A stretch of DNA of 64,000 nt from UBA2365 sp964594045 (GTDB lineage Bacteria > Bacteroidota > Bacteroidia > Chitinophagales > Saprospiraceae). The notes below the pieces were generated by a model that had not been told where the DNA came from, did no database searches, and saw nothing but the letters and a program-made list of their open reading frames with translations. The stretch covers positions 75,925 to 139,924 of the forward strand of contig CAZQKR010000004.1 in the NCBI GenBank assembly GCA_964594045.1, in the 5' to 3' direction. Within the stretch, counting starts at the first letter, position 1, and every line of letters starts with the position of its first letter. Of this stretch, positions 18,351 through 26,808 are shown piece after piece. The translations under genes and the position numbers were made by a program.

Positions 18351-19454
18351 CTATTCCAGGCTGTTTTTTAATCTTGTGCCAAATTCTTCAATTTCCGGTA
18401 GGGTGAGTGCGCCAAAACAGATCCTCAACTGATCCTTACTTTTGCCAAAAAACAAACCGGGCATCAAAGAAATGCCATGATCTTTGATCAGCTTTTCAGC
18501 AAAACCAAGGGTGTCAGTCAATCCCGGAACCCGGCACATGAGGTAAATGCCACCGGCTGGTTTTTGATACTCCCAGTTGAGCTCATCCAGCAAATTCATT
18601 ACCGCATCCCTTCTTTTTTCCATTTCCATTCTCAATGCTGCAAAAAATTCACCCGAAAATGGCATGAAATCTGCCAGAACTTTCTGGAATATTGCGTTGG
18701 GGCATGAATTCATATTGCGGTGCATTTTGGCAATACCCGAAATGAATTCCTGATCACCTGTGATCCAGCCGATCCTGATCCCGGGCATGCAAAAATTCTT
18801 GGAGGCTGAGTTGATCACCAGGGTCCTTTCCGGACAATAACCTGAAATTGAAGGTGGTTTTTTGTCAAAATAGATCTCACTGTATACCGCATCTTCAATG
18901 ACGATCCAATCATTTTCCTGAGCCAGCCGGGCTAATTTACGGAGGGTTTTTTCCTCATAGATCCTGCCTGTCGGGTTATTCGGTGCATTCAGCAGGAGTA
19001 CCTTTATATTTTCCGGCAATCGGGCATTGGCAAGTGTTTCAAGTGATGTATTGATCAGTTCTGCTTCCGCAATGCGCGCAAGATTTGCATAAGGAGGATA
19101 ATAAATATCATCCGTCAGTATAGCTTCACCGGGCTTCAGTATCGACATCAGCGCAGAAAATAAAGCAGCCTGACCGCCTGAGGTCACCAAAACAGAAGGT
19201 GAATCGAAGTGATTTATTTTGTGTTCTTCAAACTGTCTGATCGCCTGCAGCAAATCCGGATCTCCGAATGTCGGGGCATAACCAAAGATCTGCTGATCTG
19301 CCAGCTCTTTCAGCTTTTGCCTGATCTCTGCCGGTACCGGATAGTTCAGTTCGCCAAGGTCAGCGCGGATGCAACCCGAAGTTTTCATGGCAAGGTCAGA
19401 AATGTATCTGAGGTCAAAGCTGAGACTGGAAATTTTTGGTATGATGGTAGCCAT
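18351..19454 (-). CDS. PLP-dependent class I/II aminotransferase
   Basis: Fold-type I aminotransferase of 367 residues from the ATG at 19454 (MATIIPKIS); an upstream in-frame start would add 13 unlikely residues. Family marks: Pro/Gly-rich substrate lid (LGELNYPVPAEI), VLVTSGGQAALFSAL cofactor-binding loop, NAPNNPTGRIYEE, the DAVYSEIYFD stretch, and the Schiff-base lysine in INSASKNFCMPGIRIGW. The absence of a specific neighbour prevents naming the amino acid; aspartate/alanine-type transaminases are the closest pattern. Cytoplasmic, apparently a single-gene transcript. Confidence 0.88.
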   Translation of the reverse strand: MATIIPKISSLSFDLRYISDLAMKTSGCIRADLGELNYPVPAEIRQKLKELADQQIFGYAPTFGDPDLLQAIRQFEEHKINHFDSPSVLVTSGGQAALFSALMSILKPGEAILTDDIYYPPYANLARIAEAELINTSLETLANARLPENIKVLLLNAPNNPTGRIYEEKTLRKLARLAQENDWIVIEDAVYSEIYFDKKPPSISGYCPERTLVINSASKNFCMPGIRIGWITGDQEFISGIAKMHRNMNSCPNAIFQKVLADFMPFSGEFFAALRMEMEKRRDAVMNLLDELNWEYQKPAGGIYLMCRVPGLTDTLGFAEKLIKDHGISLMPGLFFGKSKDQLRICFGALTLPEIEEFGTRLKNSLE

Positions 19455-19630
19455 TTTGAATTGTTTTGAAAAAATCCACCGGATGTTATCCAAAAGTTAT
19501 AGAATTTGCTTAACTAAATGTAAATGATGTGATTGAAGACTTAATATAATAGCTGATCCGAAAATCATGGAGCTCTGGCTCCATCAGCACAAACATTTAG
19601 TCATCACTTTATAATTTACGCATAAGACCA

Positions 19631-19662
19631 AAAAAAAGAGGCTGGAAAAACTTCCAACCTCT
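19631..19662 (-). terminator. Terminator of the tRNA-Pro transcript
   Basis: On the minus strand AGAGGTTGG pairs with CCAGCCTCT (one G-T pair), 8-base loop, followed by seven T. It lies 7 bases past the tRNA 3' end. Confidence 0.8.
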
Positions 19663-19668
19663 ACCGTG

Positions 19669-19743
19669 TCGGGGTAGTAGGATTCGAACCTACGACCCCC
19701 TGCTCCCAAAGCAGGTGCGCTAACCGGACTGCGCTATACCCCG
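19669..19743 (-). tRNA. tRNA-Pro (anticodon TGG)
   Basis: A full cloverleaf of 75 bases: acceptor CGGGGTA/TACCCCG, anticodon arm CCTGC-TTTGGGA-GCAGG with anticodon TGG, and the T-arm with GTTCGAATC. The discriminator is A; CCA is not encoded. Confidence 0.95.
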
Positions 19744-19744
19744 A

Positions 19745-19840
19745 GAATGGGTGTGGGTTTGAGTGTGAGTGTGGGTGTGTATGTTGTGTGTGTTGTGTGT
19801 GTTTTTGTGTGTTTTGTGTGTTTTGTGTGTGTTTTTATTT
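19745..19840. repeat. GT-rich simple repeat
   Basis: Runs of GTGTGT and TTTTGTGTG next to the tRNA-Pro gene. The segment beginning at 19747 (ATGGGTGTGGG...) is an approximate inverted copy of 20464-20495 on the other side of the four-helix-bundle gene. Confidence 0.85.
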
Positions 19841-19985
19841 TTTGATTGTTTTTTTAGCGTTTGGAATATTTTGTGTGTTTGTGTTGATTCATACCTTTTG
19901 CTGTGTATTTTGAGTTTATTATTTTAAAAAGCAAACCCTGAATTTAGCCCGAAAAACAATTTTAACTTTTCTTAAAATAAAGTGA

Positions 19986-20345
19986 TCATTGATTATCTGC
20001 ATGCAGATTTCTGATCATTCCCAGTATCATTTTGGAAATGGATTCATATTGCTCATAAAAGTTTTTGAAATCCGTTTCCGAAATGACCTTCAAGTCGAGG
20101 AATATCTGAAGGATAGCTACACTTTCAAACACAGAAGCGCGGGACCTGATGTAAAATTGTTTTTTATCCTGAGCACTCATTCTGCCCGTTCCTTCGGCCA
20201 GGTTGAGCATACACGATAAGCTGGATCTTTTAAGCTGGTCACAGAGATATGCATGCTGAATCTGGTTGTTGAAAATCCAGGGTAACAGTTCCTTATTCAA
20301 TCCCCTTATCTTTTCATAAACATCCAATTTTTCAAAATCAAACAT
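19986..20345 (-). CDS. Four-helix-bundle protein (23S rRNA intervening-sequence / S23 family)
   Basis: A 119-residue all-helical protein: MFDFEKLDVYEKIRGLNKEL, then a helix with QLKRSSLSCMLNLAEGTGR (the family's conserved S-x-x-N-L-A-E-G-x-G-R type turn), then KKQFYIRSRASVFESVAIL. This is the pattern of proteins encoded by 23S rRNA intervening sequences and free-standing relatives (the fold also used by Avd of diversity-generating retroelements). An AGGAGG sequence sits 2 bases before the ATG at 20345. The frame is open far upstream through simple repeats and tRNA-Ser, which is not coding. It lies between two tRNA genes, surrounded by simple-sequence DNA on both sides. Confidence 0.85.
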   Translation of the reverse strand: MFDFEKLDVYEKIRGLNKELLPWIFNNQIQHAYLCDQLKRSSLSCMLNLAEGTGRMSAQDKKQFYIRSRASVFESVAILQIFLDLKVISETDFKNFYEQYESISKMILGMIRNLHADNQ

Positions 20346-20374
20346 AACCTCCTGATTTATTATCCTTTTCTCTC

Positions 20375-20459
20375 CAACACACCCAAAACTCCAACACACC
20401 CAAAACTCCAACACACCCAAAACTCCAACACACCCAAAACTCCAACACACCCAAAACTC
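20375..20459. repeat. 17-bp tandem repeat, 5 units
   Basis: Five essentially identical units CAACACACCCAAAACTC, 30 bases upstream of the four-helix-bundle gene (minus strand), in the space between it and tRNA-Ser; the run continues into CACACCC/CACACTC sequence to 20495. Confidence 0.92.
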
Positions 20460-20500
20460 TTTCACACCCACACCCACACTCACACTCACACCCATTTTAG

Positions 20501-20587
20501 CGGTGAGGGCGGGATTCGAACCCGCGGTACAGTTACCCGTACGGCAGTTTAGCAAACTGCTGGTTTCAGCCACTCACCCACCTCACC
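20501..20587 (-). tRNA. tRNA-Ser (anticodon GCT)
   Basis: An 87-base tRNA with the long variable arm of serine tRNAs: acceptor GGTGAGG/CCTCACC, anticodon arm GCAGT-TTGCTAA-ACTGC with anticodon GCT, variable arm GTACGGGTAACTGTAC, T-arm with GTTCGAATC. The discriminator is G; CCA is not encoded. Confidence 0.95.
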
Positions 20588-20786
20588 AATGTGTGATTTT
20601 CAGTGAAAATCATTTGCCTTTCTTTAAAAGCGACTGCAAATATAGCATTCCCAAACAATATTACAAATCTGAACTGTGGAAATCGCTTTTTTTTCTTGCA
20701 AAATTGATACTTTAAGTTCAAAAATGATTTGAACGGACTTTTTAATAATAGTCTAATTGATTGTAATGCAGTAAATTAACTATTTA

Positions 20787-23051
20787 TTATTGTATGATCT
20801 TCAGTTTCGCGTATTTTAAAACAATCCTTTTCTCCGGACCCTCCAGGTGGTCAAAATCTATTTTAGCGATCCGGTTATCCTTATAGCCTTCTATCCCGGT
20901 GATCGTTCCCGGGCCGAACTTCAGATGGAAAACACGCATGTTTTCATTAATTTTATCCGGGTGGTCAGGAACGAAATCACGGGTTTCAGCACTGAAATCC
21001 ACAACAGGTTTTTGCTCAATGGGTTTGATCCCGCCCAGGATTTTTGGTTTATCCAGGATCAGTTTCTGTTTGACAGGTGAATTATCCTCCAGGTGTTCCA
21101 AAGGAATCTCATCAATGAACCTGCTGGGGTCATTCATCCTCATTTCACCGTATTGATACCGGGAATTTGCAAAGCTCAGCGTCAGATACCTTTTAGCCCG
21201 GGTGATCGCCACGTAAAAAAGCCTTCTTTCTTCATCGATCTGCTCAGGTACGCTCATCGACATGTAGGAAGGGAATAGGTTTTCTTCCAGACCGACCACA
21301 AAAATACATTCAAATTCCAGCCCTTTGGCTGAATGAACACTCATCAGCGTCACAAAATCAGTCTCTTCTTCCTTCTGGTCAAAATCTGTCAGCAAGGCAA
21401 TGTTCTGCAAATAGCCGGACAGATTGCGTTCAAACTGGCTTTCCTCTGAAAATTCATCGTTTTCAACAAATTCCTGAACACCATCCAGCAAAGAATTGAT
21501 ATTCTCCATTCTGCCAAAGGCCTCCATGGTATTTTCCGCTTTGAACAGGTCCATGATGCCGGTTTTCTTAACGATATAACTGGCTGTTTCATAAGCATTC
21601 GAATCCTGGTTGATTTGCCTGAAACTTTCTATCAGCCGGATGAAATCGGTCACAGCGTTTTTTGCCCTCGCGGGCAGATCAATATTAAAACAGGCATGGT
21701 AGAGGCTGATGTTTTCCTGTTCAGCCTTCATGAAGATCGCGTTCAAGGCAGCTCCTCCCAGCCCTCTTTTAGGAAAATTGATTACACGCTTGAAGGCTTC
21801 ATCATCCTGGGGATTGATGGTCAGTCGCATATAGGCTACAACATCCTTGATTTCCTTTCTCTGGTAAAATGAAAGGCCTCCGTATATTTTATAGGGCAGA
21901 TTCAATTTCCTCAAATGCTCTTCAAAGATCCTGGACTGAGCATTGGTCCTGTAAAGAATGGCGATATCACTGTTCCTGACATGAAAGCGGTTTTTGTATT
22001 CCAGTATGAGATCAGCGATGCGTCGTCCTTCTTCTGTATCTGTGACCGTTTTGATCAGTTTGATCTTATGTCCGTCCAGCTCTTCTGTCCAGATCTTTTT
22101 CTGGATCTGCCGGTCGTTGAATGTGATCACTTTATTGGCTGCCCCGATGATGTGCCGGGTAGACCTGTAGTTTTGCTCCAACTTGAAAACCTTCAGTTGG
22201 GGAAAATCCTTTTCAAAATTCAGGATATTGTCTATCGTAGCACCCCTGAATGAATAAATGCTCTGAGCATCATCTCCCACTATACAAATATTGGGATTTT
22301 CACGGTTGGGATCCAGCATCAGCTTGATGATCTCGTATTGAAGAAAATTGGTGTCCTGGAATTCATCCACGAGGATGTGCGAAAATGCCATGTGATATTT
22401 TTCCCTGACATTATCCGGATTCTGGTATAAAAGCCTGAACATCTGCAACAAAAGATCGTCAAAATCCATCGCTCCGGCCCTGAGACATCTTTCGGCATAT
22501 TTTTCATATACCTGGAAGATCATTGGTACTCTGTTCATCCGGTCGTACATCATCAGATCTTCATTGTTGGCATATAACTTAGGCGTGATCAAATTGCTTT
22601 TTGCCAGGGATATCCGGGATAAGACCAACCCGGGCTTGTACACCTTGGGATCCAGTTGCATGGTATTCAGGACATCCTTGATCAGGTTTTTCGAATCGTC
22701 GGTATCGTAAATGGTGAAATCGCCCGGATAACCAAGACGGTGTCCTTCAACCCTGAGGATCCGGGCAAAAATAGAGTGAAATGTGCCCATCCAGACCTTC
22801 CGCGCTCCCGGACCAACCACGTGTTCGATCCTTTCCTTCATTTCTCTCGCTGCTTTATTGGTGAAGGTCAGTGCCAGGATCCGCCAGGGCTCAATTCCCT
22901 GCTCTATAAGGTAGGCGATCCTGTAGGTCAAAACCCTGGTTTTACCTGAACCCGGTCCGGCAATGACCATGACAGGACCCTCGGTAGTCTGGACCGCCGA
23001 ACGTTGTGCCTCATTTAAAGATGACAGATAATCGATCTTATGTTTTACCAT
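20787..23051 (-). CDS. UvrD/PcrA-type superfamily 1 DNA helicase
   Basis: ATP-dependent 3'-5' DNA helicase for repair and replication conflicts, 754 residues. Motif I is AGPGSGKTRVLTYR (about 31-44), motif Ia LTFTNKAAREMKER, motif II VDEFQDTN, motif III GDDAQSIYSFRGA, motif IV LEQNYRSTRHI, motif V VTLMSVHSAKGLEFECIFVVG, motif VI EERRLFYVAITRAKRYL. The C-terminus (HLKFGPGTITGIEG to the end) is the Tudor-like domain of PcrA/UvrD that binds RNA polymerase. The gene stands alone on its strand. RecB-type nuclease domains are absent. The choice between the names uvrD and pcrA is not decided. Confidence 0.95.
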   Translation of the reverse strand: MVKHKIDYLSSLNEAQRSAVQTTEGPVMVIAGPGSGKTRVLTYRIAYLIEQGIEPWRILALTFTNKAAREMKERIEHVVGPGARKVWMGTFHSIFARILRVEGHRLGYPGDFTIYDTDDSKNLIKDVLNTMQLDPKVYKPGLVLSRISLAKSNLITPKLYANNEDLMMYDRMNRVPMIFQVYEKYAERCLRAGAMDFDDLLLQMFRLLYQNPDNVREKYHMAFSHILVDEFQDTNFLQYEIIKLMLDPNRENPNICIVGDDAQSIYSFRGATIDNILNFEKDFPQLKVFKLEQNYRSTRHIIGAANKVITFNDRQIQKKIWTEELDGHKIKLIKTVTDTEEGRRIADLILEYKNRFHVRNSDIAILYRTNAQSRIFEEHLRKLNLPYKIYGGLSFYQRKEIKDVVAYMRLTINPQDDEAFKRVINFPKRGLGGAALNAIFMKAEQENISLYHACFNIDLPARAKNAVTDFIRLIESFRQINQDSNAYETASYIVKKTGIMDLFKAENTMEAFGRMENINSLLDGVQEFVENDEFSEESQFERNLSGYLQNIALLTDFDQKEEETDFVTLMSVHSAKGLEFECIFVVGLEENLFPSYMSMSVPEQIDEERRLFYVAITRAKRYLTLSFANSRYQYGEMRMNDPSRFIDEIPLEHLEDNSPVKQKLILDKPKILGGIKPIEQKPVVDFSAETRDFVPDHPDKINENMRVFHLKFGPGTITGIEGYKDNRIAKIDFDHLEGPEKRIVLKYAKLKIIQ

Positions 23052-23320
23052 TCTGTTAAATCAGGGCGAGCCTGCTGATTGATTTTGAAAAAAACCGTAA
23101 AGTAATGATGAATTTTAATAATATAAAAATTCTATATATATCAATTCAATTCCGGAAATCCATCTATTTGAATATATGATGAAAACCATCCATATTATTA
23201 GGGGTAACAGATCATAGTCAACACATTGGTTAACCCGGGAGAATTTGAAAAAGCAGATATAAGTTTTTGAGTTCGATGCATTGGAAAAATCCCGACCCGG
23301 CAGGATGATCCCGTTTTTGT

Positions 23321-24400
23321 TCAGTGTTTGAGCCCCGGATAGGCAAACTTTTCCAATTCGGAGAGTTTTTTGAACCTGACATTGGGTTCGAGGTATTTCG
23401 CCATGAACTGATAGGTTTTAAATCTGATCTCCCTGGATAGCCTGGTGTCCATTCTGTCAAAAGTATGACCGCCCGGAAGATTTTCATATACTTCGTATTC
23501 AAATTTTTTACCCTCAGCTTTAAGTGCATTGATGAGGTTCATCACTTCAATGGCAAATACGTCATCGTCGTTCGTATTGGTATGGATCAATAAAGGCGTC
23601 TGCAGTTTTTTCACGTGAAAAACAGGCGACCTTTTTTTATAGGCTTCCGTATTTTCCAGGACCGTCTCACCGATATGAAATTCAGCTGAAAAATATTTTT
23701 CATAGGATGCTCCTCTGTAACCCATTCTCATCACCAGATCGGAAACCGGAACACCTGCAAAGCCGACCTGATATGCTCCGGGATATTCAAACAGGCACAT
23801 CAGGGAGATCAGCCCGCCATGACTCCAGCCAAATATTCCGACCCTTTCCTTGTCCACAAATGGATAATTCTCTATCATATACTGACGGCTTGCATCTGCA
23901 TCGCTTATTTCCAGTCCGCCATAATCGATGCGCTCGTAAAAACTTTGCCCATATCCTGTGCTTCCCCGGTAGTCAGGGGCAATGACAATGTATTCCTGAG
24001 CGATCAACTCCCTTACTATATGCGTGTAGTAGGTATCAAAATTTGCGTGAACCCCTCCGTGGGGGAAAACGATCAGCGGGTATTTTTTGGATGGGTCAAG
24101 TTTTTGAGGGATAAATACATAAGCCCAGAATTTGAGTGGATTGTTGGCACCGACCGCATTGGGCTTTTTGACTTTTGCCGGAGGATCTCCGTAAATCAAT
24201 ACTTTATCGACGATGGCCAGGTCTTCCATCCGGCGGAACCAGAGCAGATCATCTATCTTTTTTTCAAGTACATCAAACCTGTGCTCATAGCTTTCAAGCT
24301 GTTCCTTCAGTTGCTGAATAGTTTTTTCATCCTCTGTCTGACCGTTAATAAAAAAAGGAAACCCTGTCAGTACACAAATAAAAATAAGTAAACGCTTCAT
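23321..24400 (-). CDS. Exported alpha/beta hydrolase, prolyl-oligopeptidase (S9) type
   Basis: A 359-residue secreted serine hydrolase. Signal peptide 1-20 (FPFFING), then a short coiled coil (about 25-55, KTIQQLKEQLESYEHRFD), then an alpha/beta hydrolase domain: oxyanion region FPHGGVHANFD, DYRGSTGYGQSFYE, nucleophile Ser203 in GWSHGGLIS, the acid in NTNDDDVF, and the catalytic His in LPGGHTFDRMD. The arrangement is that of the S9 catalytic domain without the usual beta-propeller, replaced here by the coiled coil. It may be a peptidase or an esterase. It has no obvious operon partner; TAAATATA at 24421-24428 (TATATTTA on the coding strand) is a near-match to the -7 box. Confidence 0.85.
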   Translation of the reverse strand: MKRLLIFICVLTGFPFFINGQTEDEKTIQQLKEQLESYEHRFDVLEKKIDDLLWFRRMEDLAIVDKVLIYGDPPAKVKKPNAVGANNPLKFWAYVFIPQKLDPSKKYPLIVFPHGGVHANFDTYYTHIVRELIAQEYIVIAPDYRGSTGYGQSFYERIDYGGLEISDADASRQYMIENYPFVDKERVGIFGWSHGGLISLMCLFEYPGAYQVGFAGVPVSDLVMRMGYRGASYEKYFSAEFHIGETVLENTEAYKKRSPVFHVKKLQTPLLIHTNTNDDDVFAIEVMNLINALKAEGKKFEYEVYENLPGGHTFDRMDTRLSREIRFKTYQFMAKYLEPNVRFKKLSELEKFAYPGLKH

Positions 24401-24512
24401 TTTTAGACATTAATTTGGAGTAAATATAAGCTAAAAGGATGGAATCCGACCCGAATTATACAAAAATTTCCAGGAAATCACAAGAACTTTCCTATTCTAT
24501 GGATCAGAAAAT

Positions 24513-24543
24513 AAAAAAGCAGGTAACTGATCTTGTTACCTGC
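24513..24543 (-). terminator. Terminator of the flotillin operon
   Basis: Perfect 9-bp stem GCAGGTAAC (minus strand from 24543) / GTTACCTGC with a 7-base loop, followed by a T-run (24518-24513), 27 bases beyond the flotillin stop. Confidence 0.88.
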
Positions 24544-24569
24544 TCATACGAAAAAAACTCTGCCACTAA

Positions 24570-25988
24570 TTATTGCTCCTTAACTTCGTGTTCCGTTCCT
24601 CCCGGGGTTTCTTTGCTGATCTCCTTTCCGAGGTATGATGGCAGTTCCATACCGGCCATATTGAACAGATCCTTCAGCGGAGGGACTGATTTATACATTC
24701 CGGAGACAAACTTGGATGTGCTTGTTCCGTTCTCTTCACTGATCCCATTTTCCCATACGGTCACTTTATCGATTTTAATATTCTTGATCGCTTCCACCTG
24801 GGTTTTAACCAGTTCGGGCAGTTTGTCCGCAATAAGCATCAGGACGGCATCCCTTGAATTTCCACCTGTGGCTTTGACGATCTGATCAAAACCCAAAGCC
24901 TGTTTTTCAAGAATTTCATATAAACCCTTGGCTTCGGCCATTCTCATGAGCAATAATGCATCTGCATCACCCTTAGCTTCTTTTCTGCGTTTTTCTGCTT
25001 CCGCTTCTGCATCAATTTCAATCCGCCGCTTGGCGATCTCAGCCTGAACAATAATATCCGCCTCCTGGGTAGCTTTTTCTTTTGCAGCTCTGGCCAGCTC
25101 AGCCATTTTCTCTGCTTCATAGGCTTCCTGTAGGGCATTTGCCGCCTGGATTTTTTCGGATGCCATCGCTTTTCTCAGGGCTTCGGCTTCCTGTTGCCGC
25201 CTGATCGCATTGGAATCAGCCATTTTGATCTTAGCCTGGTTCTCTCCATCTATCGCATTGGCCAAAGCATTGGATTCTCCCACTTTTGCCATCGCTTCGG
25301 CTTCTGCAACCTGGACACGTTCATCCTGGACAGCTTTTGCCTGACCAATGGATCCATCCCTGTTTTTCTCGGCAACACTGATCTTGGCATCGTTGATGGC
25401 TTTTGCAGCAGCCTCTTTACCCAAAGCTTCAATATATCCGGACTCATCCTGAATATCAGTTACGTTTACGTTGATCAGGGTCAAACCGATTTTTTTCAAT
25501 TCAGCTCCCACATTGCTGGAAACGTTGGACAAAAACTTATCCCGGTCGGCATTGATCTCTTCAATATCCATCATGGCCACAACCAAACGCAACTGGCCGA
25601 AAATGATGTCTTTTGTGATCTCCCTGATGTCATTGGAAGTTTTCCCGAGTAACCTTTCAGCTGCATTATTCATCACACCCGGCTCATTGGAAACCGCCAC
25701 CGTGAAACGGGAAGGTACATTTACCCTGATGTTTTGCTTACTCAAAGCACCCTTCAGGTCAACGTCGATTGAAATAGGTGTCAGATCCAGATACTGATAA
25801 TCCTGGATCACCGGCCAAACAAAAGCTGCGCCACCTGCAAGACATTTGGCTGAGCCACTGCCGGTTTTACCGTAAATGACCAGAATTTTGTCAGACGGGC
25901 ATCTTCTGTACCTGGAAACGAAGAAAAAAAGCAAGGCCACCAGCAATATGATCAACCCCACTACAGTAAATAAAAAAGTCTCAGTCAT
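24570..25988 (-). CDS. Flotillin-like SPFH-domain membrane scaffold protein
   Basis: Flotillin/YuaG family protein of 472 residues that organises membrane microdomains. N-terminal hydrophobic helix (about 6-25), then the SPFH/band-7 domain about 30-200 (PSDKILVIYGKTG, VNVPSRFTVAVS, LGKTSNDIREITKDIIFGQLR), then a long Ala/Glu-rich coiled coil (about 205-350; AKAVQDERVQVAEAEAMAKV) and a C-terminal oligomerisation part. It lies 28 bases behind an NfeD/YuaF-like membrane protein, the classical partner, and ends at a strong terminator, so the two form a two-gene operon. The hydrophobic N-terminus suggests insertion of a hairpin or a transmembrane helix. Confidence 0.92.
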   Translation of the reverse strand: MTETFLFTVVGLIILLVALLFFFVSRYRRCPSDKILVIYGKTGSGSAKCLAGGAAFVWPVIQDYQYLDLTPISIDVDLKGALSKQNIRVNVPSRFTVAVSNEPGVMNNAAERLLGKTSNDIREITKDIIFGQLRLVVAMMDIEEINADRDKFLSNVSSNVGAELKKIGLTLINVNVTDIQDESGYIEALGKEAAAKAINDAKISVAEKNRDGSIGQAKAVQDERVQVAEAEAMAKVGESNALANAIDGENQAKIKMADSNAIRRQQEAEALRKAMASEKIQAANALQEAYEAEKMAELARAAKEKATQEADIIVQAEIAKRRIEIDAEAEAEKRRKEAKGDADALLLMRMAEAKGLYEILEKQALGFDQIVKATGGNSRDAVLMLIADKLPELVKTQVEAIKNIKIDKVTVWENGISEENGTSTSKFVSGMYKSVPPLKDLFNMAGMELPSYLGKEISKETPGGTEHEVKEQ

Positions 25989-26016
25989 GATTAAAGGTTT
26001 TATTAATTTTTTAATG

Positions 26017-26637
26017 TTATTCGGTTTTGTCTTTTACTTCTCCCACCAGTAAAACATTGTCCTCAAATACTTTAAGAATGTAAACGGTGGTTCCGGTAGC
26101 CAGCTTCTGACCATCTGTAATGGCATCCAACTCCATACTCCTGTGCTCAAATTCTACGGTAACCTTACCGGTTCCGGTCCTTTTTTCAGGGATTGGGATG
26201 TACACCTCCGCATATTTCCCCAGGGCTTCGTCAATATTGACCGTACCTTCTTCTGAAAGTTTGATCAATTGGTACAGGATCACTGCAACAAAAACCATGG
26301 CGATCAAACCTGAAGCAACAGCCAGCAACAAAGCGATGAATGTTCCCAGACCATTGGACAAGGCAATTACGCCCACCCAGCCGAAAAAAGTAAAAAAAGC
26401 GATCACTGATCTCACTGAAAACAGGGTGAAAGACGGATCTACAGAGTAATCAGCGTGAACATCCGCATGAACATCAGTATCCAGATGACCGCTGACATCG
26501 AGGTCGGAATCAACCCCCAGCCCGATGATGCTCAGGATAAACTGGATCAGGAACAATATGGAGAATATAATGGCTATCGCCCAAAATACCTGCTCCAGAC
26601 CTTCCAGGTTGTGCCACCAATTATTTATTGTCAACAT
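26017..26637 (-). CDS. NfeD/YuaF-like membrane protein, flotillin partner
   Basis: A 206-residue membrane protein starting MLTINNWWHNLEG at 26637. Three to four membrane helices (about 14-40, 72-95, 95-125) precede a C-terminal soluble OB-like domain (about 140-206: LGKYAEVYIPIPEKRTGTGKVTVEFEHRSMELDA) of the NfeD C-terminal type. An Asp/His-rich segment (LDTDVHADVHADYSVD) in the first loop is unusual and might bind metal. Located directly upstream of the flotillin gene, as in the yuaF-yuaG operon of Bacillus, so a joint role in membrane organisation is inferred. A longer upstream in-frame start adds 26 residues without support. Confidence 0.85.
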   Translation of the reverse strand: MLTINNWWHNLEGLEQVFWAIAIIFSILFLIQFILSIIGLGVDSDLDVSGHLDTDVHADVHADYSVDPSFTLFSVRSVIAFFTFFGWVGVIALSNGLGTFIALLLAVASGLIAMVFVAVILYQLIKLSEEGTVNIDEALGKYAEVYIPIPEKRTGTGKVTVEFEHRSMELDAITDGQKLATGTTVYILKVFEDNVLLVGEVKDKTE

Positions 26638-26723
26638 AAAATCTGCTTTATCAATTAACCGCAATGTACAATAAATAATTCGCTTTTCACAAAATGAATC
26701 GACCAATGCCGCCAAATAATCGG

Positions 26724-26763
26724 TAAAAAAGATGCGCCCTGTTTAATCATCCAAAGCGCATCT
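26724..26763 (-). terminator. Terminator after the T9SS type B PKD gene
   Basis: AGATGCGC/GCGCATCT (26756-26763 and 26730-26737), 18-base loop, followed on the minus strand by a T-run. It separates the PKD-protein gene from the NfeD-flotillin operon. Confidence 0.75.
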
Positions 26764-26808
26764 ACCTCTCCACAGTTTTCAAATACTCACTTAAATTGTA
26801 AAATATCT

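Noticed and set aside
19986..20345. Diversity-generating retroelement accessory (Avd)
   Set aside because: The fold is similar but no reverse transcriptase, template repeat or variable repeat was found nearby.
19986..20573. Longer four-helix-bundle protein reaching into tRNA-Ser
   Set aside because: The extra 76 residues translate the 17-bp repeat and the tRNA gene; the ATG at 20345 with AGGAGG is the better start.
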